A stretch of DNA of 64,000 bases from Shinella curvata. Its GTDB lineage: Bacteria > Pseudomonadota > Alphaproteobacteria > Rhizobiales > Rhizobiaceae. Within the stretch, counting starts at the first letter, position 1. Each line of letters starts with the position of its first letter. The notes under the pieces were generated by a model. That model saw only the letters and a program-made list of their open reading frames with translations, was not told the origin of the DNA and ran no database searches. The position numbers and the translations under genes are program-made. Location of the stretch: NCBI RefSeq assembly GCF_022899935.1, contig NZ_JALJCJ010000001.1:828053-892052 (forward strand), read 5' to 3'. Of the stretch, positions 51,653 through 60,954 are shown one piece after another.

Positions 51653-54099
51653 GCGCGCAGTCTTTCATTGTTGGGGTCGAAGAGCGGGCCGTCGGGCTGG
51701 ACCACCGCCTTGAAACGGTCGCCGTAGATTTCCACCTCGATTTCCGTGCCCGGCACGGCGAGATCGGCCTTCAGCATGCCGAGCGCGATGGATTTTCCGG
51801 TGCGGTAGCCCCAGTTGCCGGAGGTCGTCTCACCGACCACCTTGCCGCCATGCCAGAGCGTCGACATGTAGGGCGCATCGCAGTCACCGGCCTCCACCGT
51901 CAGCGTCACGAAGCGCTTGGTGACGCCCTGCTGCTTTTCCCGCTCCAGTGCCGCCTTGCCCTTGAAATCGGGCTTGGCCCAATCGACGAAGCGATCGAGA
52001 CCGCCTTGCAGGATCGTGTAGTCGGTCGAGAGATCGCCCTTCCAGGCGCGATAGCCCTTCTCAATGCGCAGGCTGTCCAGCGCTTCCATGCCGAAGGGTT
52101 TCAGGCCATGTTTCTGGCCCGCGGCCCAGACGGCGTCGAAAATCGCGGGAGTGTCCTCGATCTTCGTGTGGATTTCCCAGCCGAGTTCACCGGCAAAGGA
52201 GACGCGCACCAGCTGGCACCAGCGGCCGGCGATCTGGCAGCTCTGATGCGTCAGCCAGCCCTTGGAGAGGTCGGCATCGGTGACATCGGCGAGAATGGCG
52301 CGGGAATTCGGACCGGACAAGATCTGGCAGGAGAAGCTTTCCGTCACGTCGTCGATGGTGAAGGCAGCGCCCTTGGGCAGATGCTTTTGCAGCCACTCGA
52401 AATCATGCCACTGCGCCGTCGCGGCGGTGATGAGGAAGAAGAAATCCTCGTCCAGCATCATGACCGACATTTCCGTGACGATGCGGCCCTTGTCGTCGGA
52501 GAAATAGGCAAGGCCGATGCGGCCGGGCTTCGGCACCTTGCCGGTGATGAGCGAGGACAGCCACGCCGTCGCCCCCTCTCCTTTCACGCGGAAGCGCGAG
52601 AAGCCGGGAAGATCGAGAATGCCGGCGGCCTCGGTGACGGCGCGGCACTCCGCCTCGATACGCGGCCGCCAGGGACCCTCACGGTTCCAGGTCTGGGTCG
52701 ATTGTTCCGAAAGGTCATCGCCCGGCGCGGCATACCAGTTGGCGCGCTCCCAGCCATTATAGGGCTTGAACTGCGCACCGAGCGCCTTGATGCGATCATG
52801 GATCGGCGAGTGCTTCTGGTCGCGGCCGGCCGGCCAGGCGTATTTGGGGAAATGCATGGCATATTCGTGGCCGTAGATTTCCATGCCCTTGGCGACGCAA
52901 TAGTCCTTGTCGGCGGCAAAGGACGTGTAGCGGCGCGGATCGCAGGACCACATGTCCCATTCCGTCTCACCTTCCGTCACCCATTCGGCCAGCACCTTGC
53001 CGGCACCACCCGCCTGACAGATGCCGAAGGTGAAGACGCAGGCTTCATAGGCATTCGGCACACCGGGCATCGGACCGATGAGCGGGTTACCATCCGGCGC
53101 ATAGGGGATGGGACCGTTAATCATGCGCGACAGGCCGGCCGTGCCGAGGATCGGCACGCGCTCGACGGCATCGTTCAGATACCATTCGAGACGGTCGAGA
53201 TCGTCAGGGAAGAGCTGGAAGGAGAAATCGTCCGGCATCGGATCGTCTGGCGTCACCCAATGCGCCTTGCAATTGCGCTCATAGGGGCCGAGATTCATGC
53301 CCGTCTTTTCCTGACGGAGGTAGTAGGAGCTGTCGACGTCGCGCAGCAGCGGCAGCTTGTGGCCGGCCTCGCGCGACCAGGCTGCCAGTTCGGGGATTTC
53401 CTCGAACAACATGTACTGATGGCTCATCACCATCATCGGCACCTCGCGGCCGAACCATTTGCCGACCTCGCGGGCATAGTAGCCGGCGGCATTGACCACC
53501 TTCTCGCAGCGGATCTCGCCCTGCGGCGTGGAAATCACCCATTCCTCGCCCTCGCGGCGCGCGCCGGTCGCCGGGCAGAAACGGAAGATTTTCGCGCCCA
53601 TGTCGCGCGCGCCCTTGGCGAGCGCCTGGGTCAGCTGCGCGGGGTCGATATCGCCGTCATAGGGATCGTAGAGCGCGCCGGTCAGGTCATGGGTTTCGAG
53701 GAAGGGGTATTTCGAGCGCATCTCGTCGGGCGAGAGGATATCGAGGTCCATGCCCTGATAGCGGCCCATGCCGACGACGCGCTTGAACTCCTGCAACCGC
53801 TCCTTCGAATGGCCAAGGCGGATCGAGCCGGTGACGTGGTAGTTCATGGGGTAATCGACGAGATCGCCGAGATCGCGATACAGCGACGCCGAATAGCGCT
53901 GCATGTTCATGAGAGACCAGGAAGACGAGAAAGTCGGCACGTTGCCGGCGGCATGCCAGGTGGAGCCTGCCGTCAGCTCGTTCTTTTCGAGCAGCACGCA
54001 ATCCGTCCATCCGGCCTTGGCCAGATGATAGAGCGCCGACGCGCCCACGGCGCCTCCGCCGATGATGACGACACGGGCATGGCTTGGCAGTACGGACAT
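51649..54099 (-). CDS. Dimethylglycine/sarcosine dehydrogenase-like flavoprotein with GcvT domain (1)
   Basis: The 816-residue protein has the same architecture as its downstream neighbour: ARVVIIGGGAVGASALYHLAKAG, the covalent-FAD motif GSTWHAAG, a middle DAO domain, and a C-terminal GcvT-like region (FAGELGWEIHTK). The tails of the two proteins are similar (FDPNNERLRA and YDPKSERVRA), which indicates an old tandem duplication. It is the first gene of the operon and is divergent from a LysR regulator. It probably acts on an N-methylated glycine. Confidence 0.87.
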   Translation of the reverse strand: MSVLPSHARVVIIGGGAVGASALYHLAKAGWTDCVLLEKNELTAGSTWHAAGNVPTFSSSWSLMNMQRYSASLYRDLGDLVDYPMNYHVTGSIRLGHSKERLQEFKRVVGMGRYQGMDLDILSPDEMRSKYPFLETHDLTGALYDPYDGDIDPAQLTQALAKGARDMGAKIFRFCPATGARREGEEWVISTPQGEIRCEKVVNAAGYYAREVGKWFGREVPMMVMSHQYMLFEEIPELAAWSREAGHKLPLLRDVDSSYYLRQEKTGMNLGPYERNCKAHWVTPDDPMPDDFSFQLFPDDLDRLEWYLNDAVERVPILGTAGLSRMINGPIPYAPDGNPLIGPMPGVPNAYEACVFTFGICQAGGAGKVLAEWVTEGETEWDMWSCDPRRYTSFAADKDYCVAKGMEIYGHEYAMHFPKYAWPAGRDQKHSPIHDRIKALGAQFKPYNGWERANWYAAPGDDLSEQSTQTWNREGPWRPRIEAECRAVTEAAGILDLPGFSRFRVKGEGATAWLSSLITGKVPKPGRIGLAYFSDDKGRIVTEMSVMMLDEDFFFLITAATAQWHDFEWLQKHLPKGAAFTIDDVTESFSCQILSGPNSRAILADVTDADLSKGWLTHQSCQIAGRWCQLVRVSFAGELGWEIHTKIEDTPAIFDAVWAAGQKHGLKPFGMEALDSLRIEKGYRAWKGDLSTDYTILQGGLDRFVDWAKPDFKGKAALEREKQQGVTKRFVTLTVEAGDCDAPYMSTLWHGGKVVGETTSGNWGYRTGKSIALGMLKADLAVPGTEIEVEIYGDRFKAVVQPDGPLFDPNNERLRA

Positions 54100-54172
54100 T
54101 CTCTTCCCCTTGGTTGCCCAGGATTTGTGGCAATCAAACAGGCAAGCGACAAGCCGGTGGAATTCGCTTTAT

Positions 54173-54191
54173 TAATCGATAACACTGATTA
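54173..54191. promoter_or_regulatory. Candidate LysR operator
   Basis: TAATC-N9-GATTA is a perfect inverted repeat that also fits the T-N11-A rule for LysR binding sites. It lies in the 129-base divergent region, 38 bases upstream of the LysR start and 74 bases upstream of the flavoprotein operon. Confidence 0.55.
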
Positions 54192-54228
54192 CACTCTCGC
54201 CAAACATTTGGAAAAATACGGCGTATTC

Positions 54229-55077
54229 ATGCAAATCGTTCTGATTGAGACATTCCTCGACCTGATGGAAACCCGTAACTTCAACCGCACGGCGGAGCGG
54301 CTGAACATAACGCAGTCCACCGTCACCCACCGCATCAATGCGCTGGAGGTGCTTTTTGCCCGAAAACTCTTCGCCCGCAACAAGGGCGGCACGCAACCGA
54401 CAGCGGCCGGCCTACGTTTTCTCGACCACGCAAAAGCCCTGCAACATCAATGGCATGAGGCGACACGCGCAGTGGAGACGGCCGGCGCCTATGAGCGCTC
54501 GATGCGCATCGGCCTGCAGCACGATCTGGCTGCCCACTATGCAGGCGACTGGCTGGCCGCTGTCCGCAAGGAATTGCCTGCGACCTCGGTCTATCTCGAG
54601 GTCGACTATTCCAGTCAGATGAACCGCGATCTGGGCGCCGGCGACCTCGACCTCGCCATCCTTTTCACCCCGCATTACCTGCCCGACCTGCACTACGAGC
54701 GTATCGGCGACGTGCATTACGAGATGGTGAGCAACAAGGTGAGCCGGATCGAGGATGTACGACCGGAAGACTATATCCAGGCCGTCTATTCCCCTGCCTT
54801 CGACCGGCTGCACCGGCAGGCGCATCCCGGCCTCTCCACCGCGCCGATCGCAAGCGGCGAAACCACCGCCATCCTCGCTCTGATGCAGAAGCTCGGCGGC
54901 TCGGCCTTCGTGACGGAGGCGGATGCAAAAAAACTCCTACGGACAGGCGCCGTCAGCCGCGTAGCCGGCGCGGAACCGATTTCGCAGGCCGTCTATGCCG
55001 CCGTCAACGTGCGTACCCGCCATGCCCACCAGCATCGGCGCATCATCGCCGTGCTTCAGGCGCTACTTGCGGCATGA
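54229..55077 (+). CDS. LysR-family transcriptional regulator
   Basis: The 282-residue protein has a LysR helix-turn-helix (LIETFLDLMETRNFNRTAERLNITQSTVTHRINALEVLF) and an effector domain from about residue 90. The start ATG at 54229 gives the usual N-terminal length. It is divergent from the four-gene demethylation operon and is its probable regulator; a T-N11-A site lies between. The sensed ligand is probably a betaine or methylated glycine, by inference. Confidence 0.9.
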   Translation: MQIVLIETFLDLMETRNFNRTAERLNITQSTVTHRINALEVLFARKLFARNKGGTQPTAAGLRFLDHAKALQHQWHEATRAVETAGAYERSMRIGLQHDLAAHYAGDWLAAVRKELPATSVYLEVDYSSQMNRDLGAGDLDLAILFTPHYLPDLHYERIGDVHYEMVSNKVSRIEDVRPEDYIQAVYSPAFDRLHRQAHPGLSTAPIASGETTAILALMQKLGGSAFVTEADAKKLLRTGAVSRVAGAEPISQAVYAAVNVRTRHAHQHRRIIAVLQALLAA

Positions 55078-55142
55078 GGCATTGAAACACGCAGGACCGA
55101 TGCCTATTAACGGGCAAACCACACCGAATGAAGGAATCGCCC

Positions 55143-55400
55143 ATGGCCGCCCGTGACCGCTATTCGCGCAAACTCGAATGCGCCATGTGCGGCAATTCCG
55201 GCTATGCCGAGGTCTCGGAAGACGACATGCCGACGCGCAAGGATCCGGATTTCAAGATCGATGCGCTGCCCATCGGCTTCCTCACCGAGCGCCCGTCGAA
55301 ATATCCCGACAGGCACATGATCCGCTGCCGCTGCGGCCATATCTTCAAGTTCCAGCAGAAGACGGTCTATGCCGAGGGCGGCGAGCCACGACGGCGGTAA
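55143..55400 (+). CDS. Small zinc-ribbon-like hypothetical protein
   Basis: The 85-residue protein has C-x2-C near the start (LECAMCGNSG) and C-x-C further on (MIRCRCGHIFKF), spaced as in a zinc ribbon. AAGGA lies seven bases upstream of the ATG. It is highly charged with no membrane segment. I do not recognise a named family. Confidence 0.75.
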   Translation: MAARDRYSRKLECAMCGNSGYAEVSEDDMPTRKDPDFKIDALPIGFLTERPSKYPDRHMIRCRCGHIFKFQQKTVYAEGGEPRRR

Positions 55401-55490
55401 CGACGGTTGTCCTCGGGGGTGGCGAGCGCGGTTGCCGAGGCTTAGCAGTCTCTGTTTCTTTGTGATCGCGGCCCTCTCCTCCTCTCTGCC

Positions 55491-55573
55491 GTCATCCTCG
55501 GCCTTGAGCCGAGGATCCATGCGGCAACCTCAACGCTTGTGGCATGGGTCCTAGGGTCAAGCCCGAGGATGGC
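55491..55573. repeat. Palindromic intergenic repeat, copy 2
   Basis: An 83-base element runs from GTCATCCTCGG to CCCGAGGATGGC and contains the internal palindromes CCTCGG-CCTTGAG-CCGAGG and GGGTCAAGCCC. It is related to the copy at 30352-30428. It lies between the convergent zinc-ribbon and SDR genes. Confidence 0.7.
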
Positions 55574-55650
55574 GGATGAGAGGTTCGCGGCTTCCCCAAA
55601 AAGTAGCGCGTACCTTTAAAGTTCCGACATCGCGCATAGCCCGAAAAATA

Positions 55651-56427
55651 TTACCCCCGCCCGACGAAGGGCATGTTGGTCGCCATTACCGTCATCGTCA
55701 GGACATTGGCGTCGAGCGGCAGACTGGCCATGTAGATCACGGCATCGGCGACGTGCTTGACCGACATGGTCGGTTCGCTTGCGATCTCGCCGTTGGCCTG
55801 CAACACGCCGGCGTTCATCTTCGACGTCATGTCCGTCGCGGCATTGCCAATATCGATCTGGCCGCAGGCGATGTCGTATTTGCGCCCGTCGAGCGCCGTC
55901 GACTTGGTGAGACCGGTGATGGCATGCTTCGTTGCCGTATAGGGCGCGGAATTCGGACGCGGGGCGCTCGCGGAGATCGAGCCGTTATTGATGATGCGTC
56001 CGCCGCGTGGGGTCTGGTCCTTCATGATGCGGAAGGCGTGCTGCGTGCAGAGAAAGGCGCCCGTGAGGTTGGCGGCGAGGATGCTCGACCATTCCTCGAA
56101 GGGAATATCCTCCAACAGAGCCGGCGACACATTGGAGCCGGCATTGTTGACGAGCAGGTCAAGCCGCCCGAATTCCTGCCTGACCGCGGCGAACGCCGCA
56201 GCGACCGCGCCGGGATCACCGACGTCGCAGGTGATCGCGCGAACAGGATTGCCCGTTTCGCCGGAAATATCAGCCGACGCCTTCTCCAGCACGCCCGCAC
56301 GGCGGCCGGTGATGACCACGGCATACCCTTCGGCGCTGAGACCCCGTGCAATGGCAAGGCCAATGCCCGTGCCACCGCCCGTCACCAGCGCGATCCTGTC
56401 GTTTCCGGTCCTGCCCCAATCGGTCAT
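55651..56427 (-). CDS. Short-chain dehydrogenase/reductase
   Basis: The 258-residue classical SDR has TGGGTGIG near residue 16, NNAGSN, a catalytic serine in INNGSISA and [13 protein letters not shown] after beta strand 2 suggests NADP use. It is monocistronic, flanked by a repeat on one side and about 200 gene-free bases on the other. The substrate is unknown. Confidence 0.85.
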   Translation of the reverse strand: MTDWGRTGNDRIALVTGGGTGIGLAIARGLSAEGYAVVITGRRAGVLEKASADISGETGNPVRAITCDVGDPGAVAAAFAAVRQEFGRLDLLVNNAGSNVSPALLEDIPFEEWSSILAANLTGAFLCTQHAFRIMKDQTPRGGRIINNGSISASAPRPNSAPYTATKHAITGLTKSTALDGRKYDIACGQIDIGNAATDMTSKMNAGVLQANGEIASEPTMSVKHVADAVIYMASLPLDANVLTMTVMATNMPFVGRG

Positions 56428-56634
56428 ATCAGCTCCCCGCCGTTCTCATCCAGATCCGCCTCGCCGCGCCCACCGAAAGCGACCGCCGAACGAGCCGGAC
56501 CAGAAGGAACGGTGCGGGACAGGCGCGGCGGCGCAGCGGGGCGTGCTTGCCCGTTCTACGTCGTGTCTCCGCACTTGACCAGCAGGGGCGTGATCGCCCG
56601 GCAGGGGCGGCCCGCCGGGAGAGATGACAGAGCG

Positions 56635-56856
56635 TCAGGAATGCAGATGGATTCGCTCGCGGCGTTCACGCATCGCCACAAGCTCTTGCTCGATATGAAC
56701 TTTCCGGGCGTCGTCCATCGCGGCTGCGATGGTCTGACTGATCACCTGGACACAATGCTCGGAGAGCGGTTCGGAGGCTCCGTGGCACTCTGCGGCATGG
56801 AGTTTGCTAAGTGCGCTGGCAAGAAGCCGCGCATAATCTTCCGGTTTGCGACCCAT
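56635..56856 (-). CDS. Small hypothetical protein
   Basis: The 73-residue, probably helical, soluble protein starts at ATG 56856, just after GGTGGGG; a GTG nine bases upstream is possible. It contains one cysteine pair (HAAECHG and SEHCVQV) and a charged C-terminus (RERRERIHL). I do not recognise a family. Coding status rests on the ribosome-binding site and composition. Confidence 0.55.
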   Translation of the reverse strand: MGRKPEDYARLLASALSKLHAAECHGASEPLSEHCVQVISQTIAAAMDDARKVHIEQELVAMRERRERIHLHS

Positions 56857-57027
56857 ATTCCCCACCTTTTTTGCTTATACCCACAGAAAACCACAAAATG
56901 CGGCAAAAAGCCACAGCTTTGTCACATGCAACACGAAAATATTTGGGGGTTTCACAGCACCATTCAGCGCCGGAATGCTGGAAAACGAGATAGTTCAGGC
57001 ATGAAGTAATGGGGCGCCGAAAAAAAC

Positions 57028-58413
57028 TCATCCGGCGGCAGGAAACACGATCTCGGCCTGAAAGCCGTCAACACGTCCCGGTATGGGCGAGGTCAGCACC
57101 AGGCTTGCCCGCATCTGCTGGAGCAGACGCTCCGCGATGGAGAGCCCCAACCCTGAGCCGGCGGCTGCGGTTCTGCCGCGCGCAAAGCGCTTGCGCACCG
57201 CTACAAGCTCCGCCTCGGAAAGACGCGGCGCCGCGTTGGAGATGCACACATTGCCCTCGCCCGTCAGCCGGATGTCCACCGGCGCGCCGGCCTTCCCATG
57301 CAGCAGCGCATTCTCGATCAGATTGCGCAGCACGATCGCAAAGGCATCGGCCGCGCCTTCGCAAAGCCGCGGTACGGCGAGTTCACTCGAAAACCGGATC
57401 CGCTGCGCATCGTCGGATGCGCGCTGGAAATCGGTGACGACGACACCGACGACGTCGGCGATATCGAATGTGGTTTCCGCGACACCGATGCCCGCTTCGG
57501 CGCGGGCGAGCTGCAGCAGTTTTTCGGTGAGCTTGGTCAGCTTCTGCAACGATGTCTCGATCTGCTGCGCGCGCGTGCGGGCCGGAGCGTCTTTCAGTTC
57601 CGTCAGCAGAAGCTGCGTCTGGGCCAGCGCACCGGCAATAGGCGTGCGCAATTCATGTGCACTGTTGGAGGTGAATTCCCGCTCGGCGGCGACCACCGCG
57701 CGCAAACGCGCAAGCAACAGGTTGACCGAGCGCAGGATCGGCTGCAGCTCGACCGGCAGATGCGTCGCCTCGATGGCCGCAAGATTGCCGCCATCCTTTT
57801 CCGCGATCGCCGCCCGCAGCGTCTCCACCGGTGCCAGTGCGCGCCTCACGGCTAACCAGACGGCGGCAATCGTGATTGGCACGATGAGCAGCACCGGCAG
57901 CAGCAAGGCGAGCGAGCCCTCCCGCGTCGCCTCCTCGCGCTCCTCCGCCGTATCCTTGACCTGCACGAAGATCGTGCCGTCAGCCGCCGTCGCGGTGTAG
58001 ATTCGCCCGTTCCCGGCCTGCCAGAACCCCGTCCTCAACGGCGCCTCGAACGGTCTGGCCGTGGCCGAGTGCGAATGCAGAAGCACACGGCCCGTCAGAT
58101 CGCGCACCTGATAGGACAGATATTCCTCCTCTGCCGGCGGGCGCGACGCGTCGATACGTTGCGGTGTTTCCAGATCATCGCGGCGACGCAGGTCGTCGAG
58201 AAGAAGCGGCGTCAGGCGCTCGGCCGTCTCCTGAAGGGCACTGTCGTAGATTTCGCCGAACTCGTCGTGCATGATGAGCGCACCAAACCCGACGGCGACC
58301 AGCCAAAGTGCCGTTATGGTCACGGTGATCCACAGCATCAATCGCCCGGCGAGGCTTTTCCGTCTCGGGCGAGCGGCCCGGCGGCCGCCCTTCTGAGGAG
58401 CGTCGTCCGTCAT
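57028..58413 (-). CDS. Sensor histidine kinase (PmrB/QseC type)
   Basis: The 461-residue membrane kinase has a first helix (LMLWITVTITALWLVAVGFGALI), a periplasmic sensor of about 110 residues, a second helix (LALLLPVLLIVPITIAAVWLAV), a HAMP-like linker, the H-box EFTSNSAHELRTPI, the N-box NLIENALLHG and the G-box GSGLGLSIA. Its start shares ATGA with the stop of the response regulator. With the upstream phosphoethanolamine transferase gene this forms a pmrCAB-like set, so it may sense cationic antimicrobials, metals or pH. Confidence 0.9.
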   Translation of the reverse strand: MTDDAPQKGGRRAARPRRKSLAGRLMLWITVTITALWLVAVGFGALIMHDEFGEIYDSALQETAERLTPLLLDDLRRRDDLETPQRIDASRPPAEEEYLSYQVRDLTGRVLLHSHSATARPFEAPLRTGFWQAGNGRIYTATAADGTIFVQVKDTAEEREEATREGSLALLLPVLLIVPITIAAVWLAVRRALAPVETLRAAIAEKDGGNLAAIEATHLPVELQPILRSVNLLLARLRAVVAAEREFTSNSAHELRTPIAGALAQTQLLLTELKDAPARTRAQQIETSLQKLTKLTEKLLQLARAEAGIGVAETTFDIADVVGVVVTDFQRASDDAQRIRFSSELAVPRLCEGAADAFAIVLRNLIENALLHGKAGAPVDIRLTGEGNVCISNAAPRLSEAELVAVRKRFARGRTAAAGSGLGLSIAERLLQQMRASLVLTSPIPGRVDGFQAEIVFPAAG

Positions 58414-59066
58414 CGTCCCAGCCTGTAGCCGATACCGCGCAGCGTCTCGACGCAATCCTTGCCGAGCTTCTTGCGCAGCCGGCTGACATAGACCTCCACC
58501 GTGTTGCTCTCGATCTCCGAGCCGAACGCGTAGAGCGCCTCCTCGATCTCGCCCTTGGAGACGATGGCGTCCGGGCGGTTGGCAAGCCGCGCGAGAACGG
58601 CCCACTCCCGGCCAGAGAGATCGACCGGCTCGCCATCGCGCAACACCCGGCGGTCGGCGAGCCGGATGCTCAGCCGGCCTGCCTCCAGCACCGGCAGCGA
58701 CGACGCGGCGTAGCGCCGCGCGACGGCCAGCATGCGCGCACCGAGTTCGCCGAGATTGAAAGGTTTCACGAGATAGTCGTCTGCACCGCTGTTGAGGCCT
58801 TCGATCCGGTCGGAAATCTGGTCGTGGGCGGTGAGGATGATCACAGGCGTCACGGCACCCGCACGACGCAGCTCCGTCAGCAACGCCAGTCCGCGGCCAT
58901 CGGGCAGGCGCAGATCGAGAAGAACAAGATCGTAATCGACCGTCCGCGCCGCCGTCCGGCCGTCGTCCAGCGTCTGCATCCAATCGACGGCATGGCCGAG
59001 GCCGGCGACATAGTCCCGCACCGCCTCGCCCAGAACGGCGTCGTCCTCGATCAAAAGAATTCTCAA
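58410..59066 (-). CDS. OmpR-family response regulator (PmrA/QseB type)
   Basis: The 218-residue protein has a receiver domain with phosphoacceptor D51 (VLLDLRLPDG), acidic residues D8-D9 and the conserved lysine in DYLVKPF, then a winged-helix DNA-binding domain (TVEVYVSRLRKKLG). Translation probably starts at TTG 59066 (reading MRILLIEDD), with GGGAG six bases upstream. A longer in-frame version adds 19 residues with no similarity. It is co-translated with the kinase gene. Confidence 0.9.
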   Translation of the reverse strand: MRILLIEDDAVLGEAVRDYVAGLGHAVDWMQTLDDGRTAARTVDYDLVLLDLRLPDGRGLALLTELRRAGAVTPVIILTAHDQISDRIEGLNSGADDYLVKPFNLGELGARMLAVARRYAASSLPVLEAGRLSIRLADRRVLRDGEPVDLSGREWAVLARLANRPDAIVSKGEIEEALYAFGSEIESNTVEVYVSRLRKKLGKDCVETLRGIGYRLGR

Positions 59067-59144
59067 GCCGTGCTCCCGGAACCGGTAGCCACAATAGGCG
59101 TCGCCCCTTCCGCTCGCAAGCATGCAGCCCGCCCGCCGATCCGG

Positions 59145-60791
59145 TCAACTCGTCGCGCCGAGCCGGCAGGCCGAAACGAGGTCGAGCGCGGGGTCCCGCA
59201 CCCTGGTTTCCACCCGCATCATGCCGAGCACGGAGTGAAACAGATTGTCGTGCGATTGCGGCCTCCTCGTTTCGTCGGCGAGGCAGTCCGCCGAATAGGC
59301 GGCCTTGGCATCCTTCCCGAGCCACAGCACGAAGGGCACATGCGTCTGCTGCGGCGGTGCGATCATGTAGGGCGCACCATGCAGATACAGGCCGAATTCA
59401 CCCAGAGATTCGCCATGGTCGGACATGTAGAGCATGGAGACGTCGAGCCGGTCTTCCTGCCCGACCAGCCGGTCGATCACACCTGCCAGGATATGATCCG
59501 TGTACGCGATCGTGTTGTCATAGGCGTTGACGATCTCCTCGCGCGAGCAGTCGGAGAATTCCGCGCTGCGGCAGTCGGGCTTGAAGCGGCGAAATTCTTC
59601 CGGGTAGCGCTGGGAATAGGCGGGACCGTGGCTGCCGATCTGGTGCAGCACCAGCACCGTGTCGGTCTTCACAGAACCGATCCAGGCGTCGAGATCCTCG
59701 AGCAGCACCTCGTCACGGCATTCGCCGTTGCCGCAATGGCGCGGATTGCCGTCCTTTATGACCGAGCGTTCCTTCACCCGTGCGGCGATCTTCTTGCTGC
59801 CGGTATTGTTATCCCACCATTCCACCTTCACGCCGGCATGGGAGAGCACATCCAGCAGGTTCTGGGTCTCAAGCCCCTTGCGGTGGGAATAGGCAGCACG
59901 GGTAAAGACGGAGAACATGCAGGGCAACGAGACCGCTGTCGCCGTGCCGCAGCTCGTCGTTTCCGGAAAATAGTAGATGTCCCTCTTCGCCAGCTCCGGA
60001 TTGGTGTCGCGACCATAGCCGCCGAGCGAAAAATTGTCGGCACGCGCCGTTTCTCCGGCAACGACGACCATGAGGCGCGGCTTGCGTTCGCTCAAAGGAA
60101 CGTCACCGACCCGCGCATCCTCACCGAGCGGCGCGGCGACGATGTTGACATCGCCGGATTCACCGACGGCGAATTGCACGGCCGTCACCATCGGCACGAA
60201 CGGGTTCAGCGCCTCGAACCAATCATGATGCGCGCGCACGGCGGCAGCATAGACACGGGCATGGGAAAGACCGGCGACGAGCGCGATGACCAGCGCCGGC
60301 ACGATGACGGCAAGATTACCCCGCACCTTCCACAGAAACGGACGGTGACGAACCCGGACCCAGACGAGTAGCAGTGAAGGCAGCACGCCGAAGGCCAGCA
60401 TATGCAGCATGAAACCGGGCGTGATCATGTGCCCCGCCTCGGCGCTGTTGGTTTCGGCGGCGTTGCGGATCATCTCGATGTCGATGACCACACCGAACTG
60501 GTCCATGAACCATGCGCCGGCAGCACTGGCCAGGATGAGAAAGACGAAGATCGGCTTCATCACATATTTCACCGAGACGGCGACGCAGAACGCGATATAG
60601 AGGAAGGCAATGCCGATGGCGATGGAGGCGAAGGTAGTCGGCCGCCCCTCGAGATAGAGCCAGCCCTTCGACCAGAAACTCTGATTGGAAACAACCAGCA
60701 GATAGAGCGCCGTCAGAACACTGACCGTTATGCTGCCGAGCTCGGGCCGCCACAGCCAATTGCCGTGCTTTGCTCCAGTGTCTTCACCCAT
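59145..60791 (-). CDS. eptA: Lipid A phosphoethanolamine transferase (EptA family)
   Basis: The 548-residue inner-membrane enzyme has five N-terminal helices and a periplasmic sulfatase-type domain. The nucleophile is T248 in VAGETARADNFSLGGYG; other zinc-site motifs are SLPCMFS, HQIGSHGPAY and LYMSDHGESLGE. Six or more cysteines in the catalytic domain probably form disulfides. It would add phosphoethanolamine to lipid A. The start at 60791 has GGAAGG upstream; an ATG 18 bases earlier lacks one. The two-component genes lie 78 bases downstream, as in pmrCAB. Confidence 0.9.
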   Translation of the reverse strand: MGEDTGAKHGNWLWRPELGSITVSVLTALYLLVVSNQSFWSKGWLYLEGRPTTFASIAIGIAFLYIAFCVAVSVKYVMKPIFVFLILASAAGAWFMDQFGVVIDIEMIRNAAETNSAEAGHMITPGFMLHMLAFGVLPSLLLVWVRVRHRPFLWKVRGNLAVIVPALVIALVAGLSHARVYAAAVRAHHDWFEALNPFVPMVTAVQFAVGESGDVNIVAAPLGEDARVGDVPLSERKPRLMVVVAGETARADNFSLGGYGRDTNPELAKRDIYYFPETTSCGTATAVSLPCMFSVFTRAAYSHRKGLETQNLLDVLSHAGVKVEWWDNNTGSKKIAARVKERSVIKDGNPRHCGNGECRDEVLLEDLDAWIGSVKTDTVLVLHQIGSHGPAYSQRYPEEFRRFKPDCRSAEFSDCSREEIVNAYDNTIAYTDHILAGVIDRLVGQEDRLDVSMLYMSDHGESLGEFGLYLHGAPYMIAPPQQTHVPFVLWLGKDAKAAYSADCLADETRRPQSHDNLFHSVLGMMRVETRVRDPALDLVSACRLGATS

Positions 60792-60954
60792 CGTCTTCCC
60801 TTCCGTCATTCACGCCGGCGTTCCGCATGAGGAAGCGCAGCCTGCCCGTCCCTGCCGGGACAAGCTGACAGTCGGCTGAACGGCGCCGACAACGCGTTCA
60901 GCGGCGCGTCAGCTTTTGCGGCTACAAGGGACCAGGCTATGCGTGAGGTGACAT

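Noticed and set aside
51850-55077. A 1075-residue plus-strand open frame across the flavoprotein operon
   Set aside because: It is antisense to a flavoprotein with clear FAD and GcvT motifs. Only its last 282 residues, from 54229, form a real LysR protein.
57028-59325. A single 765-residue minus-strand frame covering kinase and upstream region
   Set aside because: The first 300 residues are out of frame over the response regulator gene and show no similarity. The kinase starts at 58413 and overlaps the regulator stop by four bases.
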